Below, piece by piece: positions 16,930 through 25,790 of a DNA stretch of 64,000 nucleotides; position 1 is the stretch's first letter, and every line of letters starts with the position of its first letter. The notes under the pieces are model-generated. The model was given only the letters and a program-made list of their open reading frames with translations. It searched no databases and was not told where the DNA came from. The translations under genes were made by a program, and so were the position numbers. Source of the stretch: an uncultured Acetatifactor sp. (GTDB lineage Bacteria; Bacillota; Clostridia; Lachnospirales; Lachnospiraceae); contig CAJUGH010000019.1 in assembly GCA_910586215.1 (NCBI GenBank), positions 20,632 through 84,631 of the forward strand, read 5' to 3'.

Positions 16930-17925
16930 GTGAAAAAAGTTCGTATGGCAGGCACAGATTTAACCTTAAGCAGAATCTGTCTGGGCACGGATCAGTTCGG
17001 GAGTAAGCTGTCCGGACAGGAGGCCTTTCGTATCCTGGATCATTTCCGGGATCTGGGGGGCAACTTCCTGGATACGGCCAACATATATGGGAAATGGCTT
17101 CCGGACGGCATCAACCACAGCGAGCGTCTGGTAGGACAGTGGCTGCGGGAGAGGAAAGCTGCCCAGGACATGGTGGTGGCCACCAAGGGCGGCCATTATG
17201 ACCTGGACCATCCCGGGATCAGCCGGGTTACAAGGGAAGGGATCCGGGCCGACCTGGAGGAGAGTCTTTGGTCCCTTGGTCTGGAGCGGATTGATTTTTA
17301 CTGGCTTCACCGGGACAATCCGGCCATGGAGATGGAAGAGCTGATTGGCATCCTGGAGGAGCTGGTGAAGGAAGGGAAGATCCGCTATTACGGCGCTTCC
17401 AATTTCTGCCTGGAGCGGCTGGAAGAAGCTTACGCTTACGCTGACACTCACAGAGGGCAGGGTTTTCGGGCTGTGTCCAACCAGTGGAGCCTGGCTGTGG
17501 ATCGCAAGCAGGGAGAGGCTTCGCAGAATGCGGCTACAGGGGACCCTACCATGGTGAAGACTAATCGGACTCTCTATGAATGGCACAGGCAGACAGGCAT
17601 GCCGCTGGTACCCTACAGCTCATCTGCCGGGGGATATTTTGCCAGGCTGGAGGCCGGGCAGATGTCTGAAGGTATGGCTGCAAAATATGACCAGGATCGG
17701 AACCGGGAAATATTTCATCTGTTGCAGGAGGAATCTGCCCGTTGCGGGATCAGCGCCTTTGGCCTGGGACAGGCATTCCTGCTGGCCCAGCCTTTTCAAG
17801 TATATCCTGCCACCGCGGTGTCCTCGCCGGACCAGATGGCAGAGTTTGCAGCGATCTGTGGATATGAGATGCCGGATGGGCTGGCGGGAAAGCTTCTGGA
17901 GGAGAAGTATACAAAAAATTGCTAA
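16930..17925 (+). CDS. Aldo/keto reductase
   Basis: 331-residue NAD(P)H-dependent oxidoreductase of the TIM-barrel AKR superfamily, cytoplasmic. The catalytic tetrad is visible: Asp and Tyr in NFLDTANIYG, Lys in VVATKGG and His in DFYWLHRDNP. The later part has GASNFCLERLEEA and VSNQWSLAVDRKQG. I chose the GTG at 16930 because GGGAGGT (16917-16923) precedes it; the frame is open further up but overlaps the promoter. It is probably monocistronic, ending before the rimP promoter. Substrate unknown; some close family members act on sugars or glyoxals. Confidence 0.85.
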   Translation: MKKVRMAGTDLTLSRICLGTDQFGSKLSGQEAFRILDHFRDLGGNFLDTANIYGKWLPDGINHSERLVGQWLRERKAAQDMVVATKGGHYDLDHPGISRVTREGIRADLEESLWSLGLERIDFYWLHRDNPAMEMEELIGILEELVKEGKIRYYGASNFCLERLEEAYAYADTHRGQGFRAVSNQWSLAVDRKQGEASQNAATGDPTMVKTNRTLYEWHRQTGMPLVPYSSSAGGYFARLEAGQMSEGMAAKYDQDRNREIFHLLQEESARCGISAFGLGQAFLLAQPFQVYPATAVSSPDQMAEFAAICGYEMPDGLAGKLLEEKYTKNC

Positions 17926-17956
17926 CAAAAAATTCGGAGGAAATTCCAGAAACCTA

Positions 17957-17985
17957 TTGACATTTTCTGGATGAAGGACTATACT
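17957..17985 (+). promoter_or_regulatory. Strong sigma-A promoter for the rimP-nusA-infB operon
   Basis: TTGACA (17957-17962), a 17-base spacer and TATACT (17980-17985). It lies 30 bases past the aldo/keto reductase stop and directs the translation-factor operon. Confidence 0.85.
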
Positions 17986-18013
17986 TCACTTGTTGATGAT
18001 GATGGTAAAAGGT

Positions 18014-18045
18014 AAGAGTGGCTGACACGCCACTCTTTCTTGTTT
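18014..18045 (+). terminator. Leader hairpin / attenuator upstream of rimP
   Basis: AAGAGTGGC (18014-18022) pairs perfectly with GCCACTCTT (18029-18037) around a six-base loop, followed by TCTTGTTT. It lies about 25 bases downstream of the expected transcription start and before rimP, so it is best read as a transcription attenuator in the operon leader. NusA encoded downstream could act on it; that is inference. Confidence 0.65.
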
Positions 18046-18107
18046 GGCTACAGGTACCGCAGGCCGTAAGGCTGCGTCCGGCAGTGGTACAGGAAGGAGG
18101 ACAGGAT

Positions 18108-18578
18108 ATGTCCCGCAGGGAAGAATATGAGGAGAAGACAGAGAGGCTTCTTGCCCCCATTGCCCAGGCGAACGGGGTATCTGTCTACGATGTGGAATAT
18201 GTAAAGGAAGGCAGGGACTGTTATCTGAGGGCTTATATCGACAAAGAGGGCGGCGTGAACATCCAGGACTGTGAGAATGTGAGCAGACAGCTGTCAGATG
18301 TGCTGGACCGGGAGGACTTCATTCCGGATGCCTATATCCTGGAGGTGAGCAGTCCCGGACTGGGCAGGACCCTGAAGAAGGATAAACACCTGCAGGCAAG
18401 CCTTGGCAGTAAGGTGGAAGTGAAGCTGTACAAGGCCTTAGAGGAGAGGAAGGAGTACGGTGGGATCCTGGAGGGCTTTGACCAGGGAACCATCACGATA
18501 GCAGTGGAAGGGGAAGATGCTCCCAGGCACTTTAACCGGGAGGACATTGCGCTGGTCAGGCTGGCGCTGGATTTCTAA
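18108..18578 (+). CDS. rimP: Ribosome maturation factor RimP
   Basis: 156-residue cytoplasmic factor for 30S subunit maturation. The sequence matches the YhbC/RimP family: NGVSVYDVEYVKEGRDCYLRAYIDKEGGV, then the conserved YILEVSSPGLGRTLK, and a C-terminal Sm-like domain with RKEYGGILEGFDQGTITI. The ATG at 18108 follows AAGGAGG (18094-18100); the frame upstream overlaps the leader hairpin. First gene of the operon, as in many Firmicutes. Confidence 0.95.
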   Translation: MSRREEYEEKTERLLAPIAQANGVSVYDVEYVKEGRDCYLRAYIDKEGGVNIQDCENVSRQLSDVLDREDFIPDAYILEVSSPGLGRTLKKDKHLQASLGSKVEVKLYKALEERKEYGGILEGFDQGTITIAVEGEDAPRHFNREDIALVRLALDF

Positions 18579-18662
18579 GGGGACAAAAGAAGCAGGACAT
18601 AAGAACAGCCAGGAAATTGGATACTGGGAACAAAGATGGCAATAGCCAGAATGGAGGAAATG

Positions 18663-20030
18663 ATGAATAAGGAATTGATGGAAGCACTGGACATTTTGGA
18701 GAGGGAAAAGGAGATCAGCAAGGAAACCTTGTTTGAGGCGATCGAGAACTCTCTGCTGACCGCGTGCAAGAACCACTTCGGAAAAGCGGACAATGTGCAC
18801 GTGGAAATTGACCGGGAGACCTGCGATTTCCTGGTATATGCGGAGAAGGAAGTGATGGAGAACGCCGAGGACGTGGAGGATCCCTGCCTGCAGATATCCC
18901 TTGAGGATGCCAGGGAGCTATCCACCAAGGCCCAGGTGGGCGATATGCTCCATGTGGAGATACAGTCCAAGGAATTCGGCCGTATTGCCACCCAGAATGC
19001 CAAGAATGTGATCCTCCAGAAGATCCGGGAGGAGGAGCGCAGTGTCATCTATAACCAGTATTATGAGAAGGAAAAGGATGTGATCACAGGCGTGGTGCAG
19101 CGTTATGTGGGCAGGAATATCAGTATCAATCTGGGAAAGGCCGATGCCATGCTCACCGAGAGCGAACAGGTGAAGGGAGAGGTGTTTCGTCCTACGGAGC
19201 GTATTAAGGTATATATCCTGGAGGTGAAGAACACACCGAAAGGACCCCGCATCAATGTGAGCCGCACCCATCCGGAACTGGTCAAGAGGCTGTTTGAGTC
19301 TGAGGTCACGGAGATCCGGGACGGCACTGTGGAGATCAAGAGCATTGCCAGGGAGGCTGGAAGCCGTACCAAGCTGGCTGTGTGGAGCAACAATCCCAAT
19401 GTGGATCCTGTAGGGGCCTGTGTGGGTATGAACGGCGCCAGAGTCAACGCCATTGTGGAGGAGCTGCGGGGAGAAAAGATCGACATTGTCACCTGGGATG
19501 AGAATCCCGGCAACCTGATCCAGAATGCCCTGTCCCCGGCAAAGATTGTGGCAGTGTTCGCAGATCCGGATGAGAAGACAGCCAAGGTGGTGGTGCCGGA
19601 TTACCAGCTTTCCCTGGCCATCGGCAAGGAGGGACAGAACGCCAGGCTGGCGGCCAGACTCACTGGTTACAAAATTGATATCAAATCGGAAACCCAGGCT
19701 AAAGATGCACCGGGCTTCAGGTATGAGGATTATATGGATGAGGATTACGGTGAGGAATCCTATGAGGACGATGAAAATGTAGTGTATGAGGAGGGTGAGT
19801 ACGGGGAAGATGTAGAGGAAGGTTACACAGGGGAAGAAAATGGCCCGGCAGAAGGGGGCTACCAGCAGGAGGATGGTTACCTGGAAACAGGCATTTATCC
19901 AGAGGACAGTGGGTATGAGCAGGCAGGCACCTACCCGGAGGAGGGCTATCCCCAGACAGGAGACGGCACGGAAGCGTATGGGAACGGGACAGAAGATGCC
20001 CAGGCAGCATATGCGGACAGCCAGTTATAA
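18663..20030 (+). CDS. nusA: Transcription termination/antitermination factor NusA
   Basis: 455 residues. Binds RNA polymerase and modulates pausing, termination and antitermination. The N-terminal domain starts MNKELMEALDILEREKEIS, followed by an S1 domain (about 130-200) and two KH domains with VGACVGMNGARVNAIVEELRGEKIDIV and LAIGKEGQNARLAARLTGYKIDI. A long acidic tail rich in Glu, Gly and Tyr (about 350-455) replaces the extra C-terminal repeats of E. coli NusA. The ATG at 18663 is chosen for GGAGG at 18653; upstream ATGs at 18636 and 18660 are less likely. Confidence 0.95.
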   Translation: MNKELMEALDILEREKEISKETLFEAIENSLLTACKNHFGKADNVHVEIDRETCDFLVYAEKEVMENAEDVEDPCLQISLEDARELSTKAQVGDMLHVEIQSKEFGRIATQNAKNVILQKIREEERSVIYNQYYEKEKDVITGVVQRYVGRNISINLGKADAMLTESEQVKGEVFRPTERIKVYILEVKNTPKGPRINVSRTHPELVKRLFESEVTEIRDGTVEIKSIAREAGSRTKLAVWSNNPNVDPVGACVGMNGARVNAIVEELRGEKIDIVTWDENPGNLIQNALSPAKIVAVFADPDEKTAKVVVPDYQLSLAIGKEGQNARLAARLTGYKIDIKSETQAKDAPGFRYEDYMDEDYGEESYEDDENVVYEEGEYGEDVEEGYTGEENGPAEGGYQQEDGYLETGIYPEDSGYEQAGTYPEEGYPQTGDGTEAYGNGTEDAQAAYADSQL

Positions 20031-20081
20031 TGGCACGGAAGCCAGGAACGGCATGGCCCAAGGAGCATACAGGGGGTGGAT

Positions 20082-20354
20082 ATGGCGAAGAAGATTCCGT
20101 TGAGGCAGTGTGTGGGCTGCGGTGAGATGAAGGGTAAAAAGGAGATGATGCGGGTCCTGAGGACCGCCGAAAATGAGATTTGCCTGGATGTCACAGGCAA
20201 GAAGAACGGAAGAGGCGCATATGTTTGTAAGAGCAGGGAATGCCTGCAAAGGGCCAGAAAGAACAAGGGCCTGGAGCGCTCTTTCAAGATGAGTATTCCA
20301 AATGAAGTGTATGACATTTTGGAGAAGGAGTTTGAATCGATTGAAGCAGAATAA
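20082..20354 (+). CDS. ylxR: YlxR/RnpM family RNA-binding protein
   Basis: 90 residues. Small basic protein of the YlxR family, reported in Firmicutes as a modulator of RNase P (RnpM). Visible motifs: PLRQCVGCGEMKGKKEM with a Cys pair, and the signature GRGAYVCKSRECLQRA. The position between nusA and the L7Ae-like gene is the conserved one. ATG at 20082 chosen after a G-rich site; the GTG at 20076 lies inside that site. Confidence 0.92.
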   Translation: MAKKIPLRQCVGCGEMKGKKEMMRVLRTAENEICLDVTGKKNGRGAYVCKSRECLQRARKNKGLERSFKMSIPNEVYDILEKEFESIEAE

Positions 20355-20658
20355 AGTCTTTTCGCTTTTGGGAATTGCAATGAGAGGGCGCAATCTGGTC
20401 AGCGGCGAATTCCAGACCCTGGATGCGGTGAAAAAGGGCTCCGCCATGCTGGTGATCATTGCGGAGGATGCGTCTGAGAATACCAGAAAGTTATTTACCG
20501 ATAAGTGTACGTATTACCAGGTGCCAGTTTACAGGTACGGGACGAAGGAGGAACTGGGCCGGGCAATCGGAAAGGACTTGCGGTCATCTGTAGGCGTATG
20601 TAACGCAGGGTTAGCGGATGCAGTTATCAGACAATTAAGTGCAGAAGGACGGACTTAA
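20341..20658 (+). CDS. ylxQ: L7Ae/L30e-type ribosomal protein (YlxQ)
   Basis: About 105 residues, kink-turn RNA-binding fold. The family pattern is seen in VFSLLGIAMRGRNLVSGEF, AVKKGSAMLVIIAEDASENTRKLF and VGVCNAGLADAV. The start is unusual: the sequence aligns with family members from the TTG at 20341, which overlaps the end of ylxR by 14 bases and has GGAGAAGGAG at 20321-20330. An ATG at 20311 would add ten unconserved residues. Confidence 0.88.
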   Translation: MKQNKVFSLLGIAMRGRNLVSGEFQTLDAVKKGSAMLVIIAEDASENTRKLFTDKCTYYQVPVYRYGTKEELGRAIGKDLRSSVGVCNAGLADAVIRQLSAEGRT

Positions 20659-20697
20659 AAACGAAAGTAGCCGCTAGCGGCAGAAATGGAGGAAAGC

Positions 20698-23600
20698 ATG
20701 GCGAAGATAAAGGTACATGAACTCGCTAAGGAACTGGATAAACAGAGCAAGGACATACTGAGTTTCCTGCAGGGAAAAGGAATAGAAGCAAAAGCCGCCC
20801 AGAGTTCTGTGGAGGAGGATGTGGCGCAGATGGTGCGCAGTGCATTTGGGAAGGCCCAGGGCCAGGAGACCACCAGGGTATCTGCGGGGGCAGACACCCT
20901 GGCAGAGAAGGGATCCGGGTCAGCAAAGGACTTAGAGCCGAAGGCAGACACCCCATCCAGGGCAGGGAAGCCAAAAGAATCTGCCCAGGGAGCAGCCGGG
21001 GAGGCTGCACAGACAAAGGGCGAGAAAAAGCCTGAAGATAAAAAACCGGAAGAGAAGAAACCCGGCAGAGGGGAGTCTGCAGGCGGGGAAGGCGGCAAAG
21101 CCAGGAAGGCAGAGACTGAGGAATCCCCCAAGAAGAAAAAGACCATTATATTTGTGAGCAACCCCCAGAATTCCAAGATGCAAGGCCAGGGAGGTAGCCG
21201 CCAGGGAGGTGGCCGTCAAGGCGGTGCAGGTGCCCAGAACGGCGGCAGCCGCCAGGTAAGCCAGGGAGGCAACCGTCAGGGAGGCGGGCAGGGAGGCCAG
21301 GGAGGCAACCGCCAGGGAGGCGGGCAGGGCAGCCAGGGGGGGAACCGCCAGGGAAGCAGGCAGGGCGGTGGACGCCAGGGCGGCTATCAGGGAGGATTCA
21401 GTTCCGGAAGGCCTACGGTGCGTCCCATTAAGCCGCTGACCCCGCCATCCCCCACTCCCAGTGTGCAGATGGTGCCCTCTAAGCCCCAGCCCAGACCCCA
21501 GAAGCCCCAGCCAGCACCTGCTGTGGAAGAGCCGAAGAATTTGACAATAGAACCTGTAACAGGTCAGGTACAGGCAAATGCAGAGACTCCGGCAGAGATG
21601 AAGCAGGAGCCGAAGGTGCAGGCACCTGCCCAGACGGCAGAGACCAGTCAGGGACAGGCGGCAGCATCCCAGAACAAGTCTCCCAGGAACCAGAATGCAT
21701 TCCCCGGCCAGGACAGACAGGGCCGGGATGGCAGGGACCGTGATGGCCGTGGCCAGGATAACCGGAGCCGTGATGGCCGTGGGCAGGATGGCCGGGATCG
21801 TGACGGCCGCAGCGGAGACTATCGGAACCGTGATGGCCGCGGTCAGGATAACCGGAACCGGGATGGCCGTGGACAGGATGGCCGCAGCCGTGACATGCGC
21901 GGACAGGACAGCCGTGGGCAGGATGGCCGCAGCCGGGATGGCAGGCCTACAGGCAGTTACCAGGGAAGCGGCAACAGACAGGACCGCGGACAGTACCAGA
22001 ACCGGGGAGGAAATGGTGGAAATGGAAGACCCCAGGGCGACAGACAAGGTGGATATCCGAGAGGCGGCAGGCCAGGTTATGAAGGCGGTCAGGGTGACCG
22101 CAGGGGTCCGGGCGGCGGCCAGGGCGGTAACCGCGGTTATAACGGTGCGCCGCGCGATGGCAGAGGCAATGGCGGACCGGGAAATCGATTCGGAGATAAT
22201 AAGCAGGGCAAAGGCTTTGCAGCAGAGACTTCTGGAAAAGATGTGGAAAAGAGGCGCGAGGAGGAGAAGAGGCGTGCAAGCAGCCAGGAGAAAGACAAGC
22301 GCTCCAGGAAAGATCACATCTACGAGGAGGACGAGGCATTAAAGAATAAACCCGGACGTTTCATCAAGCCGGAGAAAAAGAAAGCAGATGTGGCAGAGGA
22401 GGTAATCAAGGTTATCACCCTCCCGGAGAGCATCACCATTAAGGAACTGGCAGAGAAGATCAAGTTGCAGCCTTCTGCCATTGTGAAGAAGCTGTTCCTG
22501 GAAGGCAAGATCGTGACAGTGAACCAGGAGATTTCCTATGAGGATGCAGAGAATATTGTGATGGAATATGATATTCTATGCGAGCGCGAGGTCAAGGTAG
22601 ATGTCATTGAGGAACTGCTGAAGGAGGATGATGAAGACGAGAGCAAGATGGTGGAGAGACCGCCCGTCATCTGTGTCATGGGCCATGTGGACCACGGCAA
22701 AACTTCCCTCCTGGATGCCATCCGGAAGACCAATGTCATTGATAAGGAGGCTGGCGGCATTACCCAGCACATCGGTGCCTATACGGTAAACGTAGGCGGA
22801 CGCAGGATTACCTTCCTGGATACGCCGGGCCATGAGGCTTTCACGGCCATGCGTATGCGCGGTGCCAATGCCACGGACATTGCAATCCTGGTGGTGGCCG
22901 CAGACGATGGCGTGATGCCCCAGACCATAGAGGCCATCAACCACGCCAAGGCCGCAGGCATTGAGATCGTGGTGGCAGTGAACAAGATTGACAAACCTTC
23001 TGCCAATATTGACAGGGTGAAGCAGGAACTTACGGAGTACGAACTGATTGCCACTGACTGGGGCGGCAGCACGGAATTCGTGCCAGTGTCAGCCAAATCG
23101 GGCCAGGGGATTGAAGACCTGCTGGAGACTATCCTGCTCACCGCGGACATCATGGAACTGAAGGCCAATCCCGCCAGACGGGCCAGGGGCCTGGTCATTG
23201 AGGCGGAACTTGACAAGGGACGGGGACCTGTGGCTACCGTGCTGGTGCAGAAGGGAACCCTCCATGTGGGAGACTTTATCTCAGCGGGAGCCTGCAGCGG
23301 CAAGGTGCGTGCCATGATTGACGATAAGGGCAGGAGAGTCAAGGAGGCAGATCCGTCCACGCCTGTGGAGATCCTGGGACTGTCAGATGTACCCAGTGCA
23401 GGGGAAGTGTTCCTGGCCCATGAGAGCGACAAGACGGCCAAGTCCTATGCGGACACCTACCTGGCGCAGAATAAGGAGAAGATGCTGGAAGAGACCAGGT
23501 CCAAGATGTCCCTGGACGATCTGTTCTCCCAGATTAAGGAAGGCAATTTAAAGGAACTGAACCTGATCGTGAAGGCCGATGTACAGGGCAGTGTGGAGGC

Positions 23601-24156
23601 TGTGAGACAGTCCCTGCTGAAGCTGTCCAACGAGGAAGTGGTGGTAAAATGTATCCATGGCGGCGTGGGTGCCATCAACGAGTCCGATGTGACCCTGGCC
23701 AGCGCATCCAATGCCATTATCATCGGCTTCAACGTAAGGCCTGATGCCACTGCCAAGGCCACTGCCGAGCGGGAAGGTGTGGACGTGCGGCTCTATCGCG
23801 TGATCTACCAGGCCATTGAGGATATAGAGGCCGCCATGAAAGGGATGCTGGATCCCATTTTCGAGGAAAAGGTTATCGGCCATGCGGAAGTACGCCAGAT
23901 CTTCAAGGCTTCCCAGGTGGGCAATATCGCCGGCTCCTATGTGCTGGACGGTGTGTTCCAGAGAGGCTGTAAGGTGCGGATCACCCGGGAAGGCACCCAG
24001 ATCTACGAGGGTGCAGTGGCTTCCCTGAAGCGGTTTAAGGATGACGTGAAGGAAGTGAAGGAAGGATTTGAGTGCGGCCTGGTATTCGAGGGATTTGACC
24101 AGATCCAGGAATTTGACATCGTGGAGGCATATACCATGGTGGAGGTGCCACGCTAA
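20698..24156 (+). CDS. infB: Translation initiation factor IF-2
   Basis: 1152 residues, longer than most IF-2. An N-terminal IF2_N helix bundle (MAKIKVHELAKELDKQSKDILSFLQ) is followed by about 550 residues of disordered linker: Gly/Gln/Arg repeats (about 165-240), a Pro/Gln region, then Arg-Asp-Gly repeats (about 340-420). A second IF2_N motif (ESITIKELAEKIKLQPSAIVKKLF) precedes the GTPase domain with GHVDHGKTS, DTPGHEAF and NKIDK, then the domains that bind initiator tRNA. The ATG at 20698 follows GGAGGAAA. The factor places fMet-tRNA on the 30S subunit. The linker composition is remarkable; the conserved core is intact. Confidence 0.97.
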   Translation: MAKIKVHELAKELDKQSKDILSFLQGKGIEAKAAQSSVEEDVAQMVRSAFGKAQGQETTRVSAGADTLAEKGSGSAKDLEPKADTPSRAGKPKESAQGAAGEAAQTKGEKKPEDKKPEEKKPGRGESAGGEGGKARKAETEESPKKKKTIIFVSNPQNSKMQGQGGSRQGGGRQGGAGAQNGGSRQVSQGGNRQGGGQGGQGGNRQGGGQGSQGGNRQGSRQGGGRQGGYQGGFSSGRPTVRPIKPLTPPSPTPSVQMVPSKPQPRPQKPQPAPAVEEPKNLTIEPVTGQVQANAETPAEMKQEPKVQAPAQTAETSQGQAAASQNKSPRNQNAFPGQDRQGRDGRDRDGRGQDNRSRDGRGQDGRDRDGRSGDYRNRDGRGQDNRNRDGRGQDGRSRDMRGQDSRGQDGRSRDGRPTGSYQGSGNRQDRGQYQNRGGNGGNGRPQGDRQGGYPRGGRPGYEGGQGDRRGPGGGQGGNRGYNGAPRDGRGNGGPGNRFGDNKQGKGFAAETSGKDVEKRREEEKRRASSQEKDKRSRKDHIYEEDEALKNKPGRFIKPEKKKADVAEEVIKVITLPESITIKELAEKIKLQPSAIVKKLFLEGKIVTVNQEISYEDAENIVMEYDILCEREVKVDVIEELLKEDDEDESKMVERPPVICVMGHVDHGKTSLLDAIRKTNVIDKEAGGITQHIGAYTVNVGGRRITFLDTPGHEAFTAMRMRGANATDIAILVVAADDGVMPQTIEAINHAKAAGIEIVVAVNKIDKPSANIDRVKQELTEYELIATDWGGSTEFVPVSAKSGQGIEDLLETILLTADIMELKANPARRARGLVIEAELDKGRGPVATVLVQKGTLHVGDFISAGACSGKVRAMIDDKGRRVKEADPSTPVEILGLSDVPSAGEVFLAHESDKTAKSYADTYLAQNKEKMLEETRSKMSLDDLFSQIKEGNLKELNLIVKADVQGSVEAVRQSLLKLSNEEVVVKCIHGGVGAINESDVTLASASNAIIIGFNVRPDATAKATAEREGVDVRLYRVIYQAIEDIEAAMKGMLDPIFEEKVIGHAEVRQIFKASQVGNIAGSYVLDGVFQRGCKVRITREGTQIYEGAVASLKRFKDDVKEVKEGFECGLVFEGFDQIQEFDIVEAYTMVEVPR
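21180..21400 (+). repeat. Gly-Gln-Arg low-complexity repeats in infB
   Basis: Imperfect short units such as CAGGGAGGC and CGCCAGGGA repeat here and encode RQGGGQGGQGGN-like sequence. Near-identical units suggest slippage and strain-to-strain length variation. Confidence 0.8.
21715..21945 (+). repeat. Arg-Asp-Gly repeats in infB
   Basis: Units of 18-30 bases built from GATGGCCGTGGCCAGGAT-like words encode RDGRGQDNRNRDGRGQDGR. The encoded stretch alternates Arg and Asp and is nearly charge-neutral, a composition seen in RNA-associated disordered regions. Confidence 0.8.
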
Positions 24157-24159
24157 AAC

Positions 24160-24298
24160 GCTAAGGAGAGTATCTAAGGCAGGAAAGTACTCTGCCTAAG
24201 ATACTCTAGACCTTAGCACAGGTTGCGGCGGGTTATAGGTATCTAAGGCAGGAAAATACCCTGCCCAAGCAGAACCAGACCTTAGCACAGGTTGCGGC
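24160..24298 (+). repeat. Dispersed nested-hairpin repeat, element iii (tandem copies)
   Basis: Starts three bases after the infB stop codon. Copy 1: outer arms GCTAAGG (24160-24166) and CCTTAGC (24211-24217). The inner 16-base arms (24167-24182, 24192-24207) have one A-A mismatch and the loop GAAAGTACT. A 69-base unit is then repeated: 24170-24229 matches 24239-24298, including an exact 22-base tail, but copy 2 has lost much of its right arm. Same design and nearly the same loop as element i; the trailing GAAGAACGC hairpin is absent. Located between infB and rbfA inside the operon. Confidence 0.8.
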
Positions 24299-24363
24299 AG
24301 ACAGGATTCTTGCGTATGGCGATGCCCATGAGACAGGTCGGCCTGTATAGATAGGAATAGGGA

Positions 24364-24786
24364 ATGAGAAAAAATAGTGTGAAGAATACCCGTATCAATG
24401 GGGAAGTGCAGCGAGCCTTGTCTACGATCATCCGGGGGGAGATCAAGGATCCCCGGATCAGCGAATGGACAAGCGTTGTGGCTGTGGAGGTGGCACCGGA
24501 CCTAAAGAGTTGTAAGGCATGGATCAGCGTCCTGGGGGATGAGGAAGCCAGGATGGCCACCTTGCAGGGGCTGAAGAGTGCGGAAGGGTATATCCGGAGA
24601 CAACTGGCCAGGACAGTGAACCTGCGCAATACTCCGGAGATCACTTTTGTGATGGATCAGTCCATCGAGTATGGCGTCAACATGTCCCGGAGAATTGACG
24701 AGGTTATCGCCCGGGACCAGGAAAATGGACAGAATAAGGAAATAAACGAGGTATCAGATGAATCTGAATTTGGTGGAAATCTGTAA
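24364..24786 (+). CDS. rbfA: 30S ribosome-binding factor RbfA
   Basis: 140 residues. Late 16S rRNA maturation factor with a KH-like fold. Typical family features are NTRINGEVQRALSTIIRGEIKDPRIS, SVVAVEVAPDLKSCKAWISVLG and RTVNLRNTPEITFVMDQSIEYG. The acidic C-terminal tail is encoded in the 29-base overlap with the next gene. Distance from infB is unusually large (207 bases) because of the repeat element. Confidence 0.94.
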   Translation: MRKNSVKNTRINGEVQRALSTIIRGEIKDPRISEWTSVVAVEVAPDLKSCKAWISVLGDEEARMATLQGLKSAEGYIRRQLARTVNLRNTPEITFVMDQSIEYGVNMSRRIDEVIARDQENGQNKEINEVSDESEFGGNL

Positions 24787-25717
24787 GGATGCGAAGAGGG
24801 TAGGGATCGGCGGCCATGTCCGCCCGGACGGCGACTGTGTGGGGGCTGTCCTGGGATTATACCAGTATCTGCAAAAGAGCCTGCCACAGGCTGAGGTGAA
24901 GGCATTTTTGGAAAAGCCTGCGGAGATTTTCAGCAGACTGAAAGGGTATGAAGAGCTTGACTCCCAGTTCCCGGAGGAAGACCCCTTTGATGTGTTCTTC
25001 GTAGTGGACTGCACCCTGGACAGACTGGGAGATGGGGAGAAATATTTCCATGCCGCAGGCAGGACAGTGAACATTGACCATCATGTGAGCAACTCCGGCT
25101 GTGGGGATATCAATTATATCAGGCCTGAAATAGGCGCTACCTGTGAACTTCTGTATGACTTGATCGGGGAAGAGAACCTGGACCAGGATCTGGCCATGGC
25201 GCTCTATACCGGCATTATACATGACACAGGAGTATTTCAGTATTCCAACACCACTCCGGCCACCATGGAGAAAGGGGCAAAGCTGATTGGCTATGGATTC
25301 GACTTTGCCAGGCTGATTCAGGAGACTTTCTATCAGAAAACCTATCTCCAGGCCCAGATCATGGGGAGGACCCTCATGGAGAGTATCCGTTTTATGGATG
25401 GCAGATGCATTGCCAGTGTGGTGGACAGGAAAGTGATGGATTTCTATCATGCGCAGCCCAAGGACCTGGATGGCATTGTGAACCAGCTGCGCAATATAGA
25501 AGGCATAGACTGTGCCATCTTCCTATACCAGACGGAAGTGCTGGAATATAAGGTGAGCCTGCGGTCCAGCGAGAAGGTGGATGTGGCCAGGATTGCTTCC
25601 TTCTTCGGCGGCGGTGGCCATGTGCGTGCGGCTGGCTGTACCATGCGGGGAACCTTCCATGACTGTGTGAACAACCTGTCGCTACATATCGAGAGACAGC
25701 TAAAGGAACTGGAGTGA
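24758..25717 (+). CDS. nrnA: DHH-family oligoribonuclease / pAp phosphatase
   Basis: 319 residues. NrnA-type enzyme that degrades nanoRNAs and dephosphorylates 3'-phosphoadenosine 5'-phosphate in the cytoplasm. Metal-binding motifs are visible: GGHVRPDGDCVGAV, VVDCTLDRLGD, NIDHHVSNS and GIIHDTGVFQYSNT. The C-terminal DHHA1 domain has FFGGGGHVRAAGCTM. The start overlaps rbfA by 29 bases, indicating coupled translation. The position between rbfA and truB is conserved in Firmicutes. Confidence 0.93.
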   Translation: MNLNLVEICKDAKRVGIGGHVRPDGDCVGAVLGLYQYLQKSLPQAEVKAFLEKPAEIFSRLKGYEELDSQFPEEDPFDVFFVVDCTLDRLGDGEKYFHAAGRTVNIDHHVSNSGCGDINYIRPEIGATCELLYDLIGEENLDQDLAMALYTGIIHDTGVFQYSNTTPATMEKGAKLIGYGFDFARLIQETFYQKTYLQAQIMGRTLMESIRFMDGRCIASVVDRKVMDFYHAQPKDLDGIVNQLRNIEGIDCAIFLYQTEVLEYKVSLRSSEKVDVARIASFFGGGGHVRAAGCTMRGTFHDCVNNLSLHIERQLKELE

Positions 25718-25790
25718 AGTTCTGCTGACTGACAGTTTTGAAGGTACGATGGAGTGGCTTGTATACGTATACGTACAGGGCGGTATCAGT

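Noticed and set aside
21180..21400. CRISPR-like array
   Set aside because: The repeats are short, imperfect and in frame within infB; there are no spacers of constant length and no cas genes.
20932..22317. 461-codon minus-strand open frame opposite infB
   Set aside because: Ala/Ser/Leu repeats mirror the low-complexity IF-2 linker; no ribosome binding site or family match.
25761..25772. Palindrome GTATACGTATAC before truB
   Set aside because: Short, low-complexity and inside the operon without a promoter; likely chance.
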